Assembly (NCBI RefSeq): GCF_030865425.1
Contig: NZ_JAVFCB010000007.1
Span: 181,674 to 245,673, forward strand
Length of the DNA stretch: 64,000 nt
Direction: 5' to 3'
Origin: Microbacterium capsulatum
GTDB lineage: Bacteria; Actinomycetota; Actinomycetes; Actinomycetales; Microbacteriaceae
The position numbers were made by a program, and so were the translations under genes. Positions 7,966 to 16,249 of this stretch are shown here, one piece after another (within the stretch, counting starts at the first letter, position 1; each line of letters begins with the position of its first letter). Under the pieces are notes generated by a model. It saw nothing but the letters and a program-made list of their open reading frames with translations. It was not told the origin of the DNA and made no database searches.

Positions 7966-8208
7966 ATGTTCACGTTCGCCGACACCGCCCAGGGGTCCTG
8001 GGCCCTCGCCGAGGCCCTGATGCGCTGCGACCGCGCGCGGGACCGGATCGAGGGCGTGATCGCCTCGCTGCGCACGATCGAGGCGGAGTGCCCGTGGCGG
8101 GCGCGCGCGATCGACCTGCTGCGCGGTGAACTCGCACGGCAGGCGCAGGAGCTGCAGCGCATCCTCGACGAACTGGGCGCCGTCGAATCCGCCCTGAGGG
8201 CCGGGTGA
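7966..8208 (+). CDS. Small helical protein, WXG100-like size, partner of the lipase-like protein
   Basis: 80 aa and predicted to be almost entirely helical, with a central C-P-W-R turn between two helices. Size, helix-turn-helix shape and position directly upstream of a protein with its own long N-terminal helical region recall ESX/WXG100-type secretion partners, but the W-X-G motif itself is not exact. The stop lies 3 nt before the next ATG, so both genes are translated together. The assignment to type VII-like export is inference. It could instead be a simple cytosolic chaperone of its neighbour. Confidence 0.7.
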   Translation: MFTFADTAQGSWALAEALMRCDRARDRIEGVIASLRTIEAECPWRARAIDLLRGELARQAQELQRILDELGAVESALRAG

Positions 8209-8211
8209 GCG

Positions 8212-9603
8212 ATGGGCGACGAGGTCGAGATCGGGCGCGGCGGCGTTATCGCGGTGGATCCGGAGGACCTGCGCGTGGCTGCGGGCCGCGTCCGGTACGC
8301 GGCGATCGCGGTGCAGCTCGCGGAGCAGGAGCTGCAGGCGATTCCGGCACGGGTGCAGGCATCCGGGATCGGAGAGGTCTCCTCGCTGTGGACCCTGACG
8401 AACCGGTTGGAGACCGTCGGTACGGCGCTGGACGGGCTGGTCTGCGCGACCGAGACCCTCGCGGACGTGTACGAACTCGCGGAGCTGCGGGCCCGGCAGG
8501 CGATGGCCGCGACGACGGATCCGCGGCTCGTGCAGAGCTGCCAGGTGAGGATCGACGAGCTGCTGCGGGCGAACGGGCAGCTCTCCGCGGCGGAGGAGAG
8601 GGTCCGCAAGGAGTGGGAGGAGGCGCGGACCGCGGGGTTCACGCCCGCCGCGATCCCTGCGCCGTACTCTCCCGACGGACTGGCGCTCACGGCGCTGTTC
8701 GCCGTGAATCCGGCGCTGTACGCCCTGTTCAGCACGATGCGGTTCGGCGCGGCGGGCCTGACCGGGGCGGGCGAGCAGTTGATCCGATGGGGCGGGTCGC
8801 AGTGGGGTGTGGTGGCGCCGGGCCCGCTCGCGCCGACGCCGGGACGCGCGGTGGTCGCGGGCGATCCGCGACCGGGCGATGTGCGGGTGAAGAGCGCCGC
8901 GACCCGTGAGGCGCCGGCCGCCGCGCCCGCGTCGCTCGGCGAAGCCGTGTCGCGCATCCCCAAGGGCGGCGCCCAGGTGCGTGTGGAGACGTACCGGATG
9001 GGCGACGGCTCGACGCGGTTCGTCGCCTACGTCGACGGCACCCGGTCGAAAAGCACGGACGGCACCGACCGTGACCCGTGGGACATGGCGTCGAACGGGC
9101 GGGCCTATCTGGACCACGCCGAGTCGGACGCGTACAAGGCGACGGTCGCGGCGCTCGAGGATGCGGGCGCCGATGCGTCCACGCCGGTCGACCTCGTCGG
9201 CTATTCGCAGGGCGGCATGATCACGGATCTCCTCGCCCAGTCCGGCCGCTTCGACGTGCAGGCCGTGTTCACGGTCGGCTCACCGGTCGAGCCGGTGCTG
9301 CCGGACGACGTGCTCTCCGTCGCGGTGCGGCACACGGACGACCCGGTCGCAGGGCTCGCGGGCGGAGGGTCCCCCAGCGGCACGGGCTCGGCCGACAGCC
9401 TCGTCATCACGCGCACGGTCGCGCCCGGGCACGGGATCGACCCGGGCATGCCGGCGCATGACTTCGACGGCTACCGGGAGACCGTCCGGCTCGCGGAGGC
9501 GTCCGGCGATCCGCGGATGGACGCGATCCGCGAGCACTTCGCCGCGCTCGCCGGCGCGACCATGACCTCCCGGGACTACGCGTCCGCGAGGGTGCTGCCG
9601 TGA
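8212..9603 (+). CDS. Helical domain plus alpha/beta-hydrolase (lipase-like) protein
   Basis: 463 aa. The first ~150 residues are helical and Ala/Glu/Leu-rich. A hydrophobic stretch follows near residues 160-175, then a Pro/Ala linker. From about residue 250 it looks like an alpha/beta hydrolase with the nucleophile elbow V-G-Y-S-Q-G-G and a C-terminal A-H-D-F-D-G-Y that could supply the catalytic His. G-Y-S-Q-G is the elbow of cutinases and actinobacterial lipases. No classical signal peptide is present, which together with the small upstream helical partner suggests unconventional export. Actinobacterial hydrolases with helical WXG-like leaders (for example DUF1023 proteins) are the closest architecture I know. 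Confidence 0.75.
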   Translation: MGDEVEIGRGGVIAVDPEDLRVAAGRVRYAAIAVQLAEQELQAIPARVQASGIGEVSSLWTLTNRLETVGTALDGLVCATETLADVYELAELRARQAMAATTDPRLVQSCQVRIDELLRANGQLSAAEERVRKEWEEARTAGFTPAAIPAPYSPDGLALTALFAVNPALYALFSTMRFGAAGLTGAGEQLIRWGGSQWGVVAPGPLAPTPGRAVVAGDPRPGDVRVKSAATREAPAAAPASLGEAVSRIPKGGAQVRVETYRMGDGSTRFVAYVDGTRSKSTDGTDRDPWDMASNGRAYLDHAESDAYKATVAALEDAGADASTPVDLVGYSQGGMITDLLAQSGRFDVQAVFTVGSPVEPVLPDDVLSVAVRHTDDPVAGLAGGGSPSGTGSADSLVITRTVAPGHGIDPGMPAHDFDGYRETVRLAEASGDPRMDAIREHFAALAGATMTSRDYASARVLP

Positions 9604-9623
9604 GCGTCCGCGCGGGTGCCGGG

Positions 9624-10031
9624 TCAGTAGCGCTCGCGGTCGCGACGGCGCTGCGGGCGCAGGATCGCATTGAAGAATCCGTTGATGATGCCGATGAGCA
9701 GGGCGGCGAGGATCGTCCAGCCGAAGCCGCCGACGTGCAGGCCCCAGTTCCAGAACCCGGTGATCCAGGCGGTGATCCACAGCAGGAGACCGTTGATCAC
9801 CAGCGAGATCAGCCCGAGCGTGAGGATGTACAGCGGGAACGCGACGATCTTCAGCACCGTGCCGATGATCGTGTTGACGACCGCGAACAGGGCGCCGATC
9901 GCGACCAGGGTCACGAGAAGCGGGATCTCTCCGCCGGGCGGGTAGGGGATGACCGTGACCTCGAGGATCGGGATCAGGCTCACGACCCAGATGGCGAAGG
10001 CGTTGACGACGACGCGGATCAGGAACCTCAT
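9624..10031 (-). CDS. Phage-holin-4-type (YvlD family) membrane protein
   Basis: 135 aa with four hydrophobic helices and a basic C-terminus ending R-P-Q-R-R-R-D-R-E-R-Y. The pattern matches the YvlD/holin superfamily IV. That family is widespread in bacterial chromosomes, and the name does not imply a prophage. Role unknown; in Bacilli relatives sit in envelope-stress operons. It converges on the lipase-like gene with a gap of 20 nt and is divergent from hisC. Confidence 0.85.
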   Translation of the reverse strand: MRFLIRVVVNAFAIWVVSLIPILEVTVIPYPPGGEIPLLVTLVAIGALFAVVNTIIGTVLKIVAFPLYILTLGLISLVINGLLLWITAWITGFWNWGLHVGGFGWTILAALLIGIINGFFNAILRPQRRRDRERY

Positions 10032-10146
10032 GGCCCGATTGTCGCACCCGGGGCCGGGAACGGCCGGGGAATCCGGTGCGGCACGGCACCGGGGTCGTGC
10101 GGAGGAGGCGTCGGATCGACCCGGGTGCGTCGGGGCCGCCCGGTCC

Positions 10147-10152
10147 TAGACT
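10147..10152 (+). promoter_or_regulatory. -10 box TAGACT of leaderless aminotransferase transcript
   Basis: TAGACT ends 6 nt before GTG 10159; no Shine-Dalgarno is present. Confidence 0.55.
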
Positions 10153-10158
10153 CGACCC

Positions 10159-11229
10159 GTGAGCGATCCGATCCTGCCCCGCATCCGTCCCGAGATCGCG
10201 GCCCTGCCGCCGTACCGCCAGGGCAAGCAGGCGGGCGCCGACGCGTTCAAGCTCTCCAGCAACGAGAACCCGTTCGACCCGCTGCCGCAGGTCGTCGCGG
10301 CGCTCGCCGAGGCCACTCCCATGAACCGGTACCCCGACGCGACCGCGCGGGCCCTGCGCGAACGGCTCGGGGAGCGGTACGGCGTCGAGCCGGACGCCGT
10401 GCACATCGCCTCGGGCAGCGTCGCGATCCTGTACCAGCTCGTCCAGGCGGCGGCCACGGTCGGCGACGAGGTGATCTACGCCTGGCGCTCCTTCGAGGCC
10501 TACCCGGGCCTGCCGCTCGTGGCGGGGGCGACCGGGGTGCAGGTGCCGCTCACCGACGGCGCCCGGCACGACCTCGACGCGATGGCTGCCGCGGTCACCG
10601 ACCGCACCCGGGTGATCATCGTCTGCACGCCGAACAACCCGACCGGGCCGATCGTGACGAGCGCCGAGTTCGCCGCGTTCGTGACGAAGGTCCCGCAGGA
10701 CGTGCTGATCGTCCTGGACGAGGCCTACGCCGAGTTCGTCACGGCTCCCGACGCCGTCGACGGTCTCGCCGAGCGGATCTTCGAGGCGCACCCGAACGTG
10801 GTCGTGCTCCGCACCTTCTCCAAGGCGTATGGGCTCGCGGGCCTGCGCGTCGGCTATGCGATCGGGCACCCGCGCGTGCTCGATGCCGCCCGCAGCACCG
10901 CCGTGCCGCTGTCCGTGACGGGGGCCGCCGAGCGTGCGGCGACCGCGAGCCTCGACGCCGAGGACGAGCTGCGCGCCCGGGTCGCGGTGATCGTCGAGCG
11001 CCGTGCTCTGCTCGTCGACGGCCTCCGCGCCCAGGGCTGGGATGTGCCCGACGCCCAGGGCAACTTCGTCTGGCTCCCCACGGGCGAGGCGACCGCAGCC
11101 GTCGCGACCGCGTTCGAGGACGCGGGCCTCATCGTCCGTGCGTTCCCCGGCGACGGGATCCGCATCTCCGTCGGCGAGCCCGAGTCGCTGCCGCGCGTGC
11201 TCGAAGTCGCCGCCGCCCAGCGCGGCTGA
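10159..11229 (+). CDS. hisC: Histidinol-phosphate/aromatic aminotransferase (HisC/Pat family)
   Basis: 356 aa fold-type I PLP enzyme. Features in order: N-terminal L-S-S-N-E-N-P, the Y-P-D-A-T substrate loop, [16 protein letters not shown], and the PLP lysine in [15 protein letters not shown]. This is the HisC family, which makes histidinol phosphate from imidazole-acetol phosphate. In actinobacteria a close paralogue (Pat) acts on aromatic amino acids. No other his gene is nearby, so the aromatic-aminotransferase role is equally possible. Start GTG 10159 has a TAGACT box 6 nt upstream. Confidence 0.88.
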   Translation: MSDPILPRIRPEIAALPPYRQGKQAGADAFKLSSNENPFDPLPQVVAALAEATPMNRYPDATARALRERLGERYGVEPDAVHIASGSVAILYQLVQAAATVGDEVIYAWRSFEAYPGLPLVAGATGVQVPLTDGARHDLDAMAAAVTDRTRVIIVCTPNNPTGPIVTSAEFAAFVTKVPQDVLIVLDEAYAEFVTAPDAVDGLAERIFEAHPNVVVLRTFSKAYGLAGLRVGYAIGHPRVLDAARSTAVPLSVTGAAERAATASLDAEDELRARVAVIVERRALLVDGLRAQGWDVPDAQGNFVWLPTGEATAAVATAFEDAGLIVRAFPGDGIRISVGEPESLPRVLEVAAAQRG

Positions 11230-11310
11230 CGCGCGAGCGTCCGACCGTCACAGGGGCGTGCGGGTGCGGTGGCCCGATGCGCCGGGACCCCGGACCCGTG
11301 CCCGGAAAAT

Positions 11311-11345
11311 GCATGGGACCCCCAGCAAAAAAGCTAGGGGGACCT
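11311..11345. other. Hairpin in the AT-richer leader region of the bkd operon
   Basis: CCCCCAGC at 11319-11326 pairs with GCTAGGGGG at 11333-11341 around a six-A loop, with one bulged A. The surrounding 11305-11400 is unusually A-rich for this genome and contains a further imperfect stem (GGGACGC with GCGTCC). It could terminate the aminotransferase mRNA or be a small RNA. No T-run follows the stem, and I do not recognise a known RNA family. Confidence 0.4.
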
Positions 11346-11462
11346 GGCATAAATACGTGGGACGCCTGGATATCCGCGGGAGCGCATGCGTCCGTGGGGA
11401 ACGGCCTAGGTCCCGACGGATCCGTTGTACGCACCCTCCACTCGGAAGGCGGAAACCTCGGT

Positions 11463-11468
11463 TAGCGT
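11463..11468 (+). promoter_or_regulatory. -10 box TAGCGT of leaderless bkdA transcript
   Basis: TAGCGT ends 7 nt before GTG 11476, again without a Shine-Dalgarno sequence. This position also supports GTG 11476 over an upstream in-frame GTG at 11425. Confidence 0.5.
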
Positions 11469-11475
11469 AGACAAC

Positions 11476-12621
11476 GTGACTGCCGATTCCGCCACCGTCC
11501 GCGTCCTCGACGCCGAGGGCGCCTTCGCCCCGAGCCCCGCCGCCGACGAGTACCTCCCGCTCATCGAGGCGCTGCCCGACAGTGACCTCGAGCAGTTCTA
11601 CCGGGACATGGTGATCATCCGCGCCATCGATGCGCAGGCGACCAACCTGCAGCGCCAGGGTCAGCTCGCGCTGTGGCCGCCGAGCCGCGGCCAGGAGGCC
11701 GCGCAGGTCGGATCCGCCCGCGCCTCGCGCCCGCAGGACACGATCTTCCCCTCCTACCGCGAGCACGCCGTCACCCGGATCCGCGGTGTGGACCCCGTCG
11801 ACATCATCAAGCTCATGCGCGGGACGTCGAACAGCGGCTGGGATCCGACCGACCCCCGCAACGGCAGGACCCGCATCTACACGCTCGTGCTCGGCTCGCA
11901 GACCCTGCACGCCACGGGCCTGGCGATGGGCCTCGTCTTCGACGGCAAGTGTGGCACCGGCGACCTCGACCGCGACGAGGCCGTCATGGTCTACTACGGC
12001 GACGGCGCCTCCAGCCAGGGCGACGTGCACGAGGCGATGGTGTTCGCCGCGAGCTACCGCGCCCCCGAGGTCTTCTTCCTGCAGAACAACCACTGGGCGA
12101 TCTCCGTCCCGGTCGAGACCCAGTCCCGCGTGCCGCTCGTCCAGCGCGGATCCGGCTACGGCATCCCCAGCGTCCGGGTCGACGGCAACGACGTGCTCGC
12201 GAGCTGGGCGGTCACCCGGCGCGCGCTCGACGAGGCGCGCGGCGGCGACGGCCCCCGTGCGATCGAGGCCGTGACCTACCGCATGGGCGCGCACACGACG
12301 AGCGACGACCCGACCAAGTACCGCGGCAGCGCCGAGGAGCAGGAGTGGGCGCAGAAGGATCCGATCGTCCGGATGCGCGCGTTCCTGCAGAACCGGGGCG
12401 CGGCCGGATCCGTCTTCGCCGACGCCGAGGCCGAGGCCGCCGACGCCGCCGAGGATCTGCGCGTGCGCACGCTCGAGCTCACCGCCCCCGGCCCCGAGGC
12501 GATCTTCGACAACGTGTACAGCGACCCGCACCCGCTGATGGCCGAGCAGAAGGCCTGGCAGGCGCAGTACGAGGCGTCTTTCGCCCCCAGCGGAGCGGCA
12601 GAAGGGCAGAGTGCGAACTGA
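11476..12621 (+). CDS. bkdA: Branched-chain 2-oxoacid dehydrogenase E1 component, alpha subunit
   Basis: 381 aa. This thiamine-diphosphate E1 alpha chain decarboxylates 2-oxoacids in the multienzyme complex. Visible motifs are F-P-S-Y-R-E-H and the ThDP/Mg-binding region G-D-G-A-S-S-Q-G-D-V-H-E-A ending in N-N-H-W-A-I-S-V. Y-R-M-G-A-H-T-T-S-D-D-P follows and contains the conserved phosphorylation-loop equivalent. The separate alpha/beta E1 organisation and the E2 type point to a branched-chain rather than a pyruvate dehydrogenase, because actinobacteria normally use the homodimeric AceE for pyruvate. The stop overlaps the next start by one base (TGATG). Confidence 0.92.
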   Translation: MTADSATVRVLDAEGAFAPSPAADEYLPLIEALPDSDLEQFYRDMVIIRAIDAQATNLQRQGQLALWPPSRGQEAAQVGSARASRPQDTIFPSYREHAVTRIRGVDPVDIIKLMRGTSNSGWDPTDPRNGRTRIYTLVLGSQTLHATGLAMGLVFDGKCGTGDLDRDEAVMVYYGDGASSQGDVHEAMVFAASYRAPEVFFLQNNHWAISVPVETQSRVPLVQRGSGYGIPSVRVDGNDVLASWAVTRRALDEARGGDGPRAIEAVTYRMGAHTTSDDPTKYRGSAEEQEWAQKDPIVRMRAFLQNRGAAGSVFADAEAEAADAAEDLRVRTLELTAPGPEAIFDNVYSDPHPLMAEQKAWQAQYEASFAPSGAAEGQSAN

Positions 12622-13625
12622 TGACGACCGTAGAGACGACCCAGACGCACATCGAGACGATGCCGTTCAGCAAGGCGCTGAACGCCGGCCTGCGCAAGGC
12701 CATGGAGGACGACCCCCGCGTCATCCTCATGGGCGAGGACATCGGCAGGCTCGGCGGCGTGTTCCGCGTGACCGAGCACCTGCAGCGCGACTTCGGCGAG
12801 CAGCGCGTGCTCGACACGCCCCTCGCCGAGTCCGGCATCGTCGGCACGGCGATCGGCCTCGCGATGGGCGGGTTCCGCCCGGTCATCGAGATCCAGTTCG
12901 ACGGCTTCGTGTTCCCCGCGTTCGACCAGATCACGACCCAGCTCGCCAAGCTCACCGCGCGGCACGAGGGCGCGATCTCGATGCCCGTCGTGATCCGGAT
13001 CCCGTACGGCGGGCACATCGGCGCCGTCGAGCACCACCAGGAGAGCCCGGAGACCTACTTCGCGCACACCCCGGGCCTGCGCGTGGTCTCGCCGTCGACG
13101 CCGAACGACGCGTACTGGATGATCCAGGAGGCGATCGCCTCAAACGACCCCGTCATCTTCCTCGAGCCGAAGAGCCGCTACTGGCCGAAGGGCGAGGTCG
13201 ACCTCTCCGCTCCCGCGCTCCCGCTGCACGCCTCGCGGATCGTCCGCCGCGGATCCGACGTCACCCTCGTCGGTCACGGCGCGATGGTCTCGACGCTGCT
13301 GCAGGCCGCCGCGCTCGCCGAGGCCGAGGGCACGAGCTGCGAGGTCGTCGACCTGCGCTCGCTCTCGCCGGTCGACTACGGCCCGATCCTCGACTCGGTG
13401 CGCTCGACCGGCCGCATGGTCTACGCGCAGGAGGCGCCGGGCTTCGTGAGCCTCGGCAGCGAGATCGCCGCGACCGTGATGGAGCGCGCGTTCTACGCGC
13501 TCGAGGCGCCGGTGCTGCGGGTGTCGGGCTACGACACCCCGTTCCCGCCCGCGAAGCTCGAGGGCGTCTACCTCCCGGATCCGGACCGGATCCTCGAGGC
13601 CGTGGACCGCTCCCTCGCCTACTGA
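12621..13625 (+). CDS. bkdB: Branched-chain 2-oxoacid dehydrogenase E1 component, beta subunit
   Basis: 334 aa. It pairs with the alpha chain to form the E1 heterotetramer. Motifs are M-G-E-D-I-G-R-L-G-G-V-F-R-V-T at the N-terminus, D-T-P-L-A-E-S-G-I-V-G (ThDP pyrimidine pocket, with the Glu), E-I-Q-F-D-G-F-V, and H-H-Q-E-S-P-E for E2 contact. The C-terminal transketolase domain contains V-D-L-R-S-L-S-P. Start ATG overlaps the bkdA stop by one base, so translation is coupled. A palindromic repeat pair of about 100 bp separates it from the E2 gene. Confidence 0.93.
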   Translation: MTTVETTQTHIETMPFSKALNAGLRKAMEDDPRVILMGEDIGRLGGVFRVTEHLQRDFGEQRVLDTPLAESGIVGTAIGLAMGGFRPVIEIQFDGFVFPAFDQITTQLAKLTARHEGAISMPVVIRIPYGGHIGAVEHHQESPETYFAHTPGLRVVSPSTPNDAYWMIQEAIASNDPVIFLEPKSRYWPKGEVDLSAPALPLHASRIVRRGSDVTLVGHGAMVSTLLQAAALAEAEGTSCEVVDLRSLSPVDYGPILDSVRSTGRMVYAQEAPGFVSLGSEIAATVMERAFYALEAPVLRVSGYDTPFPPAKLEGVYLPDPDRILEAVDRSLAY

Positions 13626-13636
13626 TGTCCCGTCCG

Positions 13637-13739
13637 ATCGTTGAGCGAGGACGCCGAAGGCGACCGAGACGAAACGCTGTCCCTGCAGGATCACCGCGTT
13701 TCGTCTCGCTCCGGCTGCGCCGGTGCTCGCTCAACGACC
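13637..13739. repeat. Family-1 dispersed repeat, inverted pair inside the bkd operon
   Basis: The left copy begins with TCGTTGAGCGAG and ends GAGACGAAACGC. The right copy is its inverse, starting GCGTTTCGTCTCGCT and ending GCTCGCTCAACGACC. The pair can fold into a long hairpin between the E1 beta and E2 genes. It might act as a partial terminator or an mRNA stabiliser that sets E1:E2 ratio. Confidence 0.85.
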
Positions 13740-13763
13740 AGCGGAAGTGAAAGGATCCCGACC

Positions 13764-15119
13764 ATGAGCACCCAGACCTTCACCCTGCCGGACGTCGGCG
13801 AGGGGCTGACCGAGGCCGAGATCGTCACCTGGAAGGTGGCACCCGGCGACACGGTCGCGGTCAACGACGTCATCTGCGAGATCGAGACGGCCAAGTCGCT
13901 CGTCGAGCTGCCCTCGCCGCACGCCGGCGTCGTCGGCGAACTGCTCGTGCCCGAGGGGAGGACGGTCGACGTCGGCACCCCGATCATCACGTTCCTCACC
14001 GGCGCGCCCGCCCTTCGACAGGCTCAGGGACCGGAGGGCGGAGCTCCTGCCGCTCCCGCCGCGGAGGAGGGATCCGGATCCGTGCTCGTCGGGTACGGGT
14101 CCGGCCACGAGGCGACCTCGCGCCGCCGCCGCCCCGCCGAGCGGCCGGTCCGCTCCAGCGTCGGCGTGATCGCGAAGCCGCCGATCCGCAAGCTCGCCCG
14201 CGACCTCGGCGTCGACCTCGCCCACGTCACCCCGACCGGTGCCGACGGCGAGGTCACCCGCGACGACGTCGTCAAGCACGCCGAGCAGGCCAGCGTGTTC
14301 CGCAACATCCAGACCCCGGAGTGGGGCGACGTGCGCGAGGAGACCGTGCCAGCGCCGCAGACCGCCCCCGTCGGCCTCGCCCGCGGCATCTCGCCCGCGC
14401 GTCCCGGCGCCGACGCGTCGCGCACGGAGTCGATCCCCGTCAAGGGCGTGCGCAAGGCGACGAGTTCGGCGATGGTGCAGAGCGCCTACTCCGCCCCGCA
14501 CGTGACCGTGTGGAAGGAGGTCGACGCCAGCCGCACGATGGAGCTCGTCAAGCGGCTCAAGGCCTCGCCCGATTTCGCCGACATCAAGGTGTCGCCGCTG
14601 CTCATCATGGCGCGCGCCGTCATCTGGGCGGTGCGCCGCACCCCGATGGTCAACGCCGCCTGGATCGACACGGAGGACGGCGCCGAGATCGCCGTGCGCC
14701 ACTACGTCAACCTCGGCATCGCCGCGGCCACGCCGCGCGGACTGCTCGTCCCGAACATCAAGGACGCCCAGGACCTCGGCATGAAGGACCTCGCCCGCGC
14801 GCTGAACCGGCTCACGGCCACCGCGCGCGAGGGGAAGACCACGCCTGCCGACCAGCAGGGCGGCACCATCACGATCACCAACATCGGCGTGTTCGGGATG
14901 GACGCGGGCACCCCGATCATCAACCCCGGCGAGGCCGGCATCGTCGCCATGGGCACGATCAGCCAGAAGCCGTGGGTGGTCGACGGCGAGGTCCGCCCGC
15001 GCTGGGTCACCACGGTCGCCGGATCCTTCGACCACCGCGTCGTCGACGGCGACGGCATGAGCCGCTTCATCGCCGACGTCGCCGCCGTGCTGGAGGAGCC
15101 CGCGCTGCTCGTGGACTGA
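13764..15119 (+). CDS. bkdC: 2-oxoacid dehydrogenase E2, dihydrolipoyl acyltransferase
   Basis: 451 aa with one N-terminal lipoyl domain (lipoyl Lys44 in E-T-A-K-S-L-V-E-L). A linker follows, then an E3-binding domain (about residues 136-172, starting [12 protein letters not shown]), a second linker, and the acyltransferase core with the catalytic [10 protein letters not shown]. It transfers the acyl group from E1 to CoA. Start ATG 13764 has AAAGGA 10-15 nt upstream. Residues 83-92 of the first linker ([10 protein letters not shown]) are encoded by a dispersed intergenic-type repeat that has entered the gene in frame. No E3 (lpd) gene is seen here, so a shared E3 elsewhere must serve the complex. 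Confidence 0.94.
   Translation: MSTQTFTLPDVGEGLTEAEIVTWKVAPGDTVAVNDVICEIETAKSLVELPSPHAGVVGELLVPEGRTVDVGTPIITFLTGAPALRQAQGPEGGAPAAPAAEEGSGSVLVGYGSGHEATSRRRRPAERPVRSSVGVIAKPPIRKLARDLGVDLAHVTPTGADGEVTRDDVVKHAEQASVFRNIQTPEWGDVREETVPAPQTAPVGLARGISPARPGADASRTESIPVKGVRKATSSAMVQSAYSAPHVTVWKEVDASRTMELVKRLKASPDFADIKVSPLLIMARAVIWAVRRTPMVNAAWIDTEDGAEIAVRHYVNLGIAAATPRGLLVPNIKDAQDLGMKDLARALNRLTATAREGKTTPADQQGGTITITNIGVFGMDAGTPIINPGEAGIVAMGTISQKPWVVDGEVRPRWVTTVAGSFDHRVVDGDGMSRFIADVAAVLEEPALLVD
14011..14037 (+). repeat. Family-2 repeat (CCCTTCGACAGGCTCAGGGA) inside bkdC
   Basis: The imperfect palindrome CCCTTCGACAGGCTCAGGGA plus CCGGAGG lies in frame within the linker between the lipoyl and E3-binding domains. 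Related copies are at 25568-25588, 25975-25996 (inverted) and 41596-41620. Confidence 0.8.
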
Positions 15120-15180
15120 GGCCGAGCCGCCTCCTGACCCTGTCCGCGCCGGGACGGATCCGCTCGGGTCGCTCCACCGG

Positions 15181-15266
15181 TCGGAAAACGGAGAGCGTTC
15201 CGCGTCCTGCCCGCGTGTCGGACGGGATCCGCATCACGACACGCCGCGGGGCTCTCCGTTTTCCGA
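15181..15266. repeat. 16-bp perfect inverted repeat with nested inner stem after bkdC
   Basis: The arms TCGGAAAACGGAGAGC (15181-15196) and GCTCTCCGTTTTCCGA (15251-15266) are exact inverses. Inside the loop GCGTGTCG (15213-15220) pairs with CGACACGC (15237-15244). It lies between bkdC and znuA and may end the bkd transcript, although it lacks a T-tract directly after the stem. Confidence 0.75.
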
Positions 15267-15319
15267 GGGTCGGAGAGGCGGATGGGTCCGACGGCGGCGT
15301 GATCGGCCCCCGCCCCGTT

Positions 15320-15336
15320 TTGATAATGATTATCAA
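15320..15336. promoter_or_regulatory. Zur (Fur-family) operator upstream of znuA
   Basis: TTGATAATGATTATCAA is a perfect odd-length palindrome and matches the core TGATAATNATTATCA-type box bound by actinobacterial Zur/Fur proteins. It sits at the -35 position of the TACAGT -10 box, so a bound repressor would block RNA polymerase. Because the operon encodes a ZnuABC-type importer and a Fur-family regulator gene lies 5.7 kb away, Zur is the most likely ligand. Confidence 0.85.
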
Positions 15337-15342
15337 TTAACG

Positions 15343-15348
15343 TACAGT
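15343..15348 (+). promoter_or_regulatory. -10 box TACAGT of the znu operon
   Basis: TACAGT ends 7 nt before the znuA ATG, which implies a leaderless transcript. It lies directly downstream of the Zur palindrome. Confidence 0.5.
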
Positions 15349-15355
15349 CGGACGC

Positions 15356-16249
15356 ATGAAGAAGTCCCTCGCCGCCCTCGCCCTCGCCGCCGCCTCGCTC
15401 CTCGCCCTGGCGGGATGCTCGGCGACGGGAGCGGCCGCGGGCGGCGCGGACGGGAAGGTCTCCGTCGTCGCGACGACCGACGTCTACGGCAGCATCGCGA
15501 GCGAGATCGGCGGCGACCGGGTCAGCGTGACGAGCATCATCGACTCGATGTCGAAGGATCCGCACGAGTACGAGGCCACTGCGCGCGATCGGCTCAGCGT
15601 CCGCGGCGCAGCGCTGGTGATCGAGAACGGCGGCGGGTACGACCCGTTCATGAAGGATCTGCTGGACGGGTCGAAGGCCAAGGTCGTCACGGCCGCCGAT
15701 GCGCACCCGGGGCACGACGCGGACGGCTTCAACGAGCACGTCTGGTTCGACCCGACGACGATGATCAGCGTCGTCGGCACGATCGAGCAGAAGCTCACCG
15801 AGCTCGACCCGAAGGGCAAGGCCCAGTACGCGAAGGGCGCCGAGCAGCTCACGGCCGACCTCGCCGCAGCCAACGCCCGCCTCGCCGCGATCAAGATGAA
15901 GGCGGGCGGATCCGGTGTGTTCATCACCGAGCCCGTCCCCGGGTACCTCGCCGATGCGGCGGGCCTCGTCGACAAGGCGCCGCAGGGCTTCGCCGGCGCT
16001 GTCGAGGGCGGCCGGGACGTGCCGCCGGCCACGCTGCTCGCCGCCGTGAACGTGATCCAGAGCGGGCAGGTGAAAGCCGTGCTCGCGAACTCGCAGGCGG
16101 GCGGATCCGAGACCCAGCGCGTCGAGCAGGAGGCGAAGGCGGCAGGCGTCCCCGTGGTGACGTTCTCCGAGATCCTTCCGAAGGGCACCACGTACCCTGA
16201 GTGGATGCGCGCCGCGATCGACTCCCTCGCCCGCGCCGTCGGAGCATGA
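15356..16249 (+). CDS. znuA: Zinc ABC transporter, substrate-binding lipoprotein
   Basis: 297 aa. A signal peptide with lipobox L-A-G-C (Cys20) anchors it outside the membrane. It belongs to the cluster 9 metal-binding proteins. Metal ligands are visible as D-P-H-E-Y-E-A-T and N-E-H-V-W, and a short His-rich loop (A-H-P-G-H-D-A-D) lies between them. At the place of the usual third histidine the protein has T-E-P-V-P-G-Y, so the ligand set differs from classical ZnuA. A Zur box in the promoter and the downstream ATPase and permease, each overlapping by ATGA, support zinc uptake. Manganese cannot be excluded from sequence alone. Confidence 0.92.
   Translation: MKKSLAALALAAASLLALAGCSATGAAAGGADGKVSVVATTDVYGSIASEIGGDRVSVTSIIDSMSKDPHEYEATARDRLSVRGAALVIENGGGYDPFMKDLLDGSKAKVVTAADAHPGHDADGFNEHVWFDPTTMISVVGTIEQKLTELDPKGKAQYAKGAEQLTADLAAANARLAAIKMKAGGSGVFITEPVPGYLADAAGLVDKAPQGFAGAVEGGRDVPPATLLAAVNVIQSGQVKAVLANSQAGGSETQRVEQEAKAAGVPVVTFSEILPKGTTYPEWMRAAIDSLARAVGA

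Noticed and set aside
9624..10031. Prophage remnant because of a holin-type protein
   Set aside because: The YvlD/holin IV family is a common chromosomal membrane family, and no other phage gene is nearby.
11230..11475. Known actinobacterial small RNA (for example 6C RNA) upstream of bkdA
   Set aside because: The hairpin has a run of C in the stem but not the two C-rich loops expected of 6C RNA, so the match is not supported.
11476..15119. Pyruvate dehydrogenase instead of branched-chain 2-oxoacid dehydrogenase
   Set aside because: Actinobacteria normally use a homodimeric AceE E1 for pyruvate. The alpha/beta E1 with this E2 type fits BkdABC better. Sequence alone does not fully exclude pyruvate.
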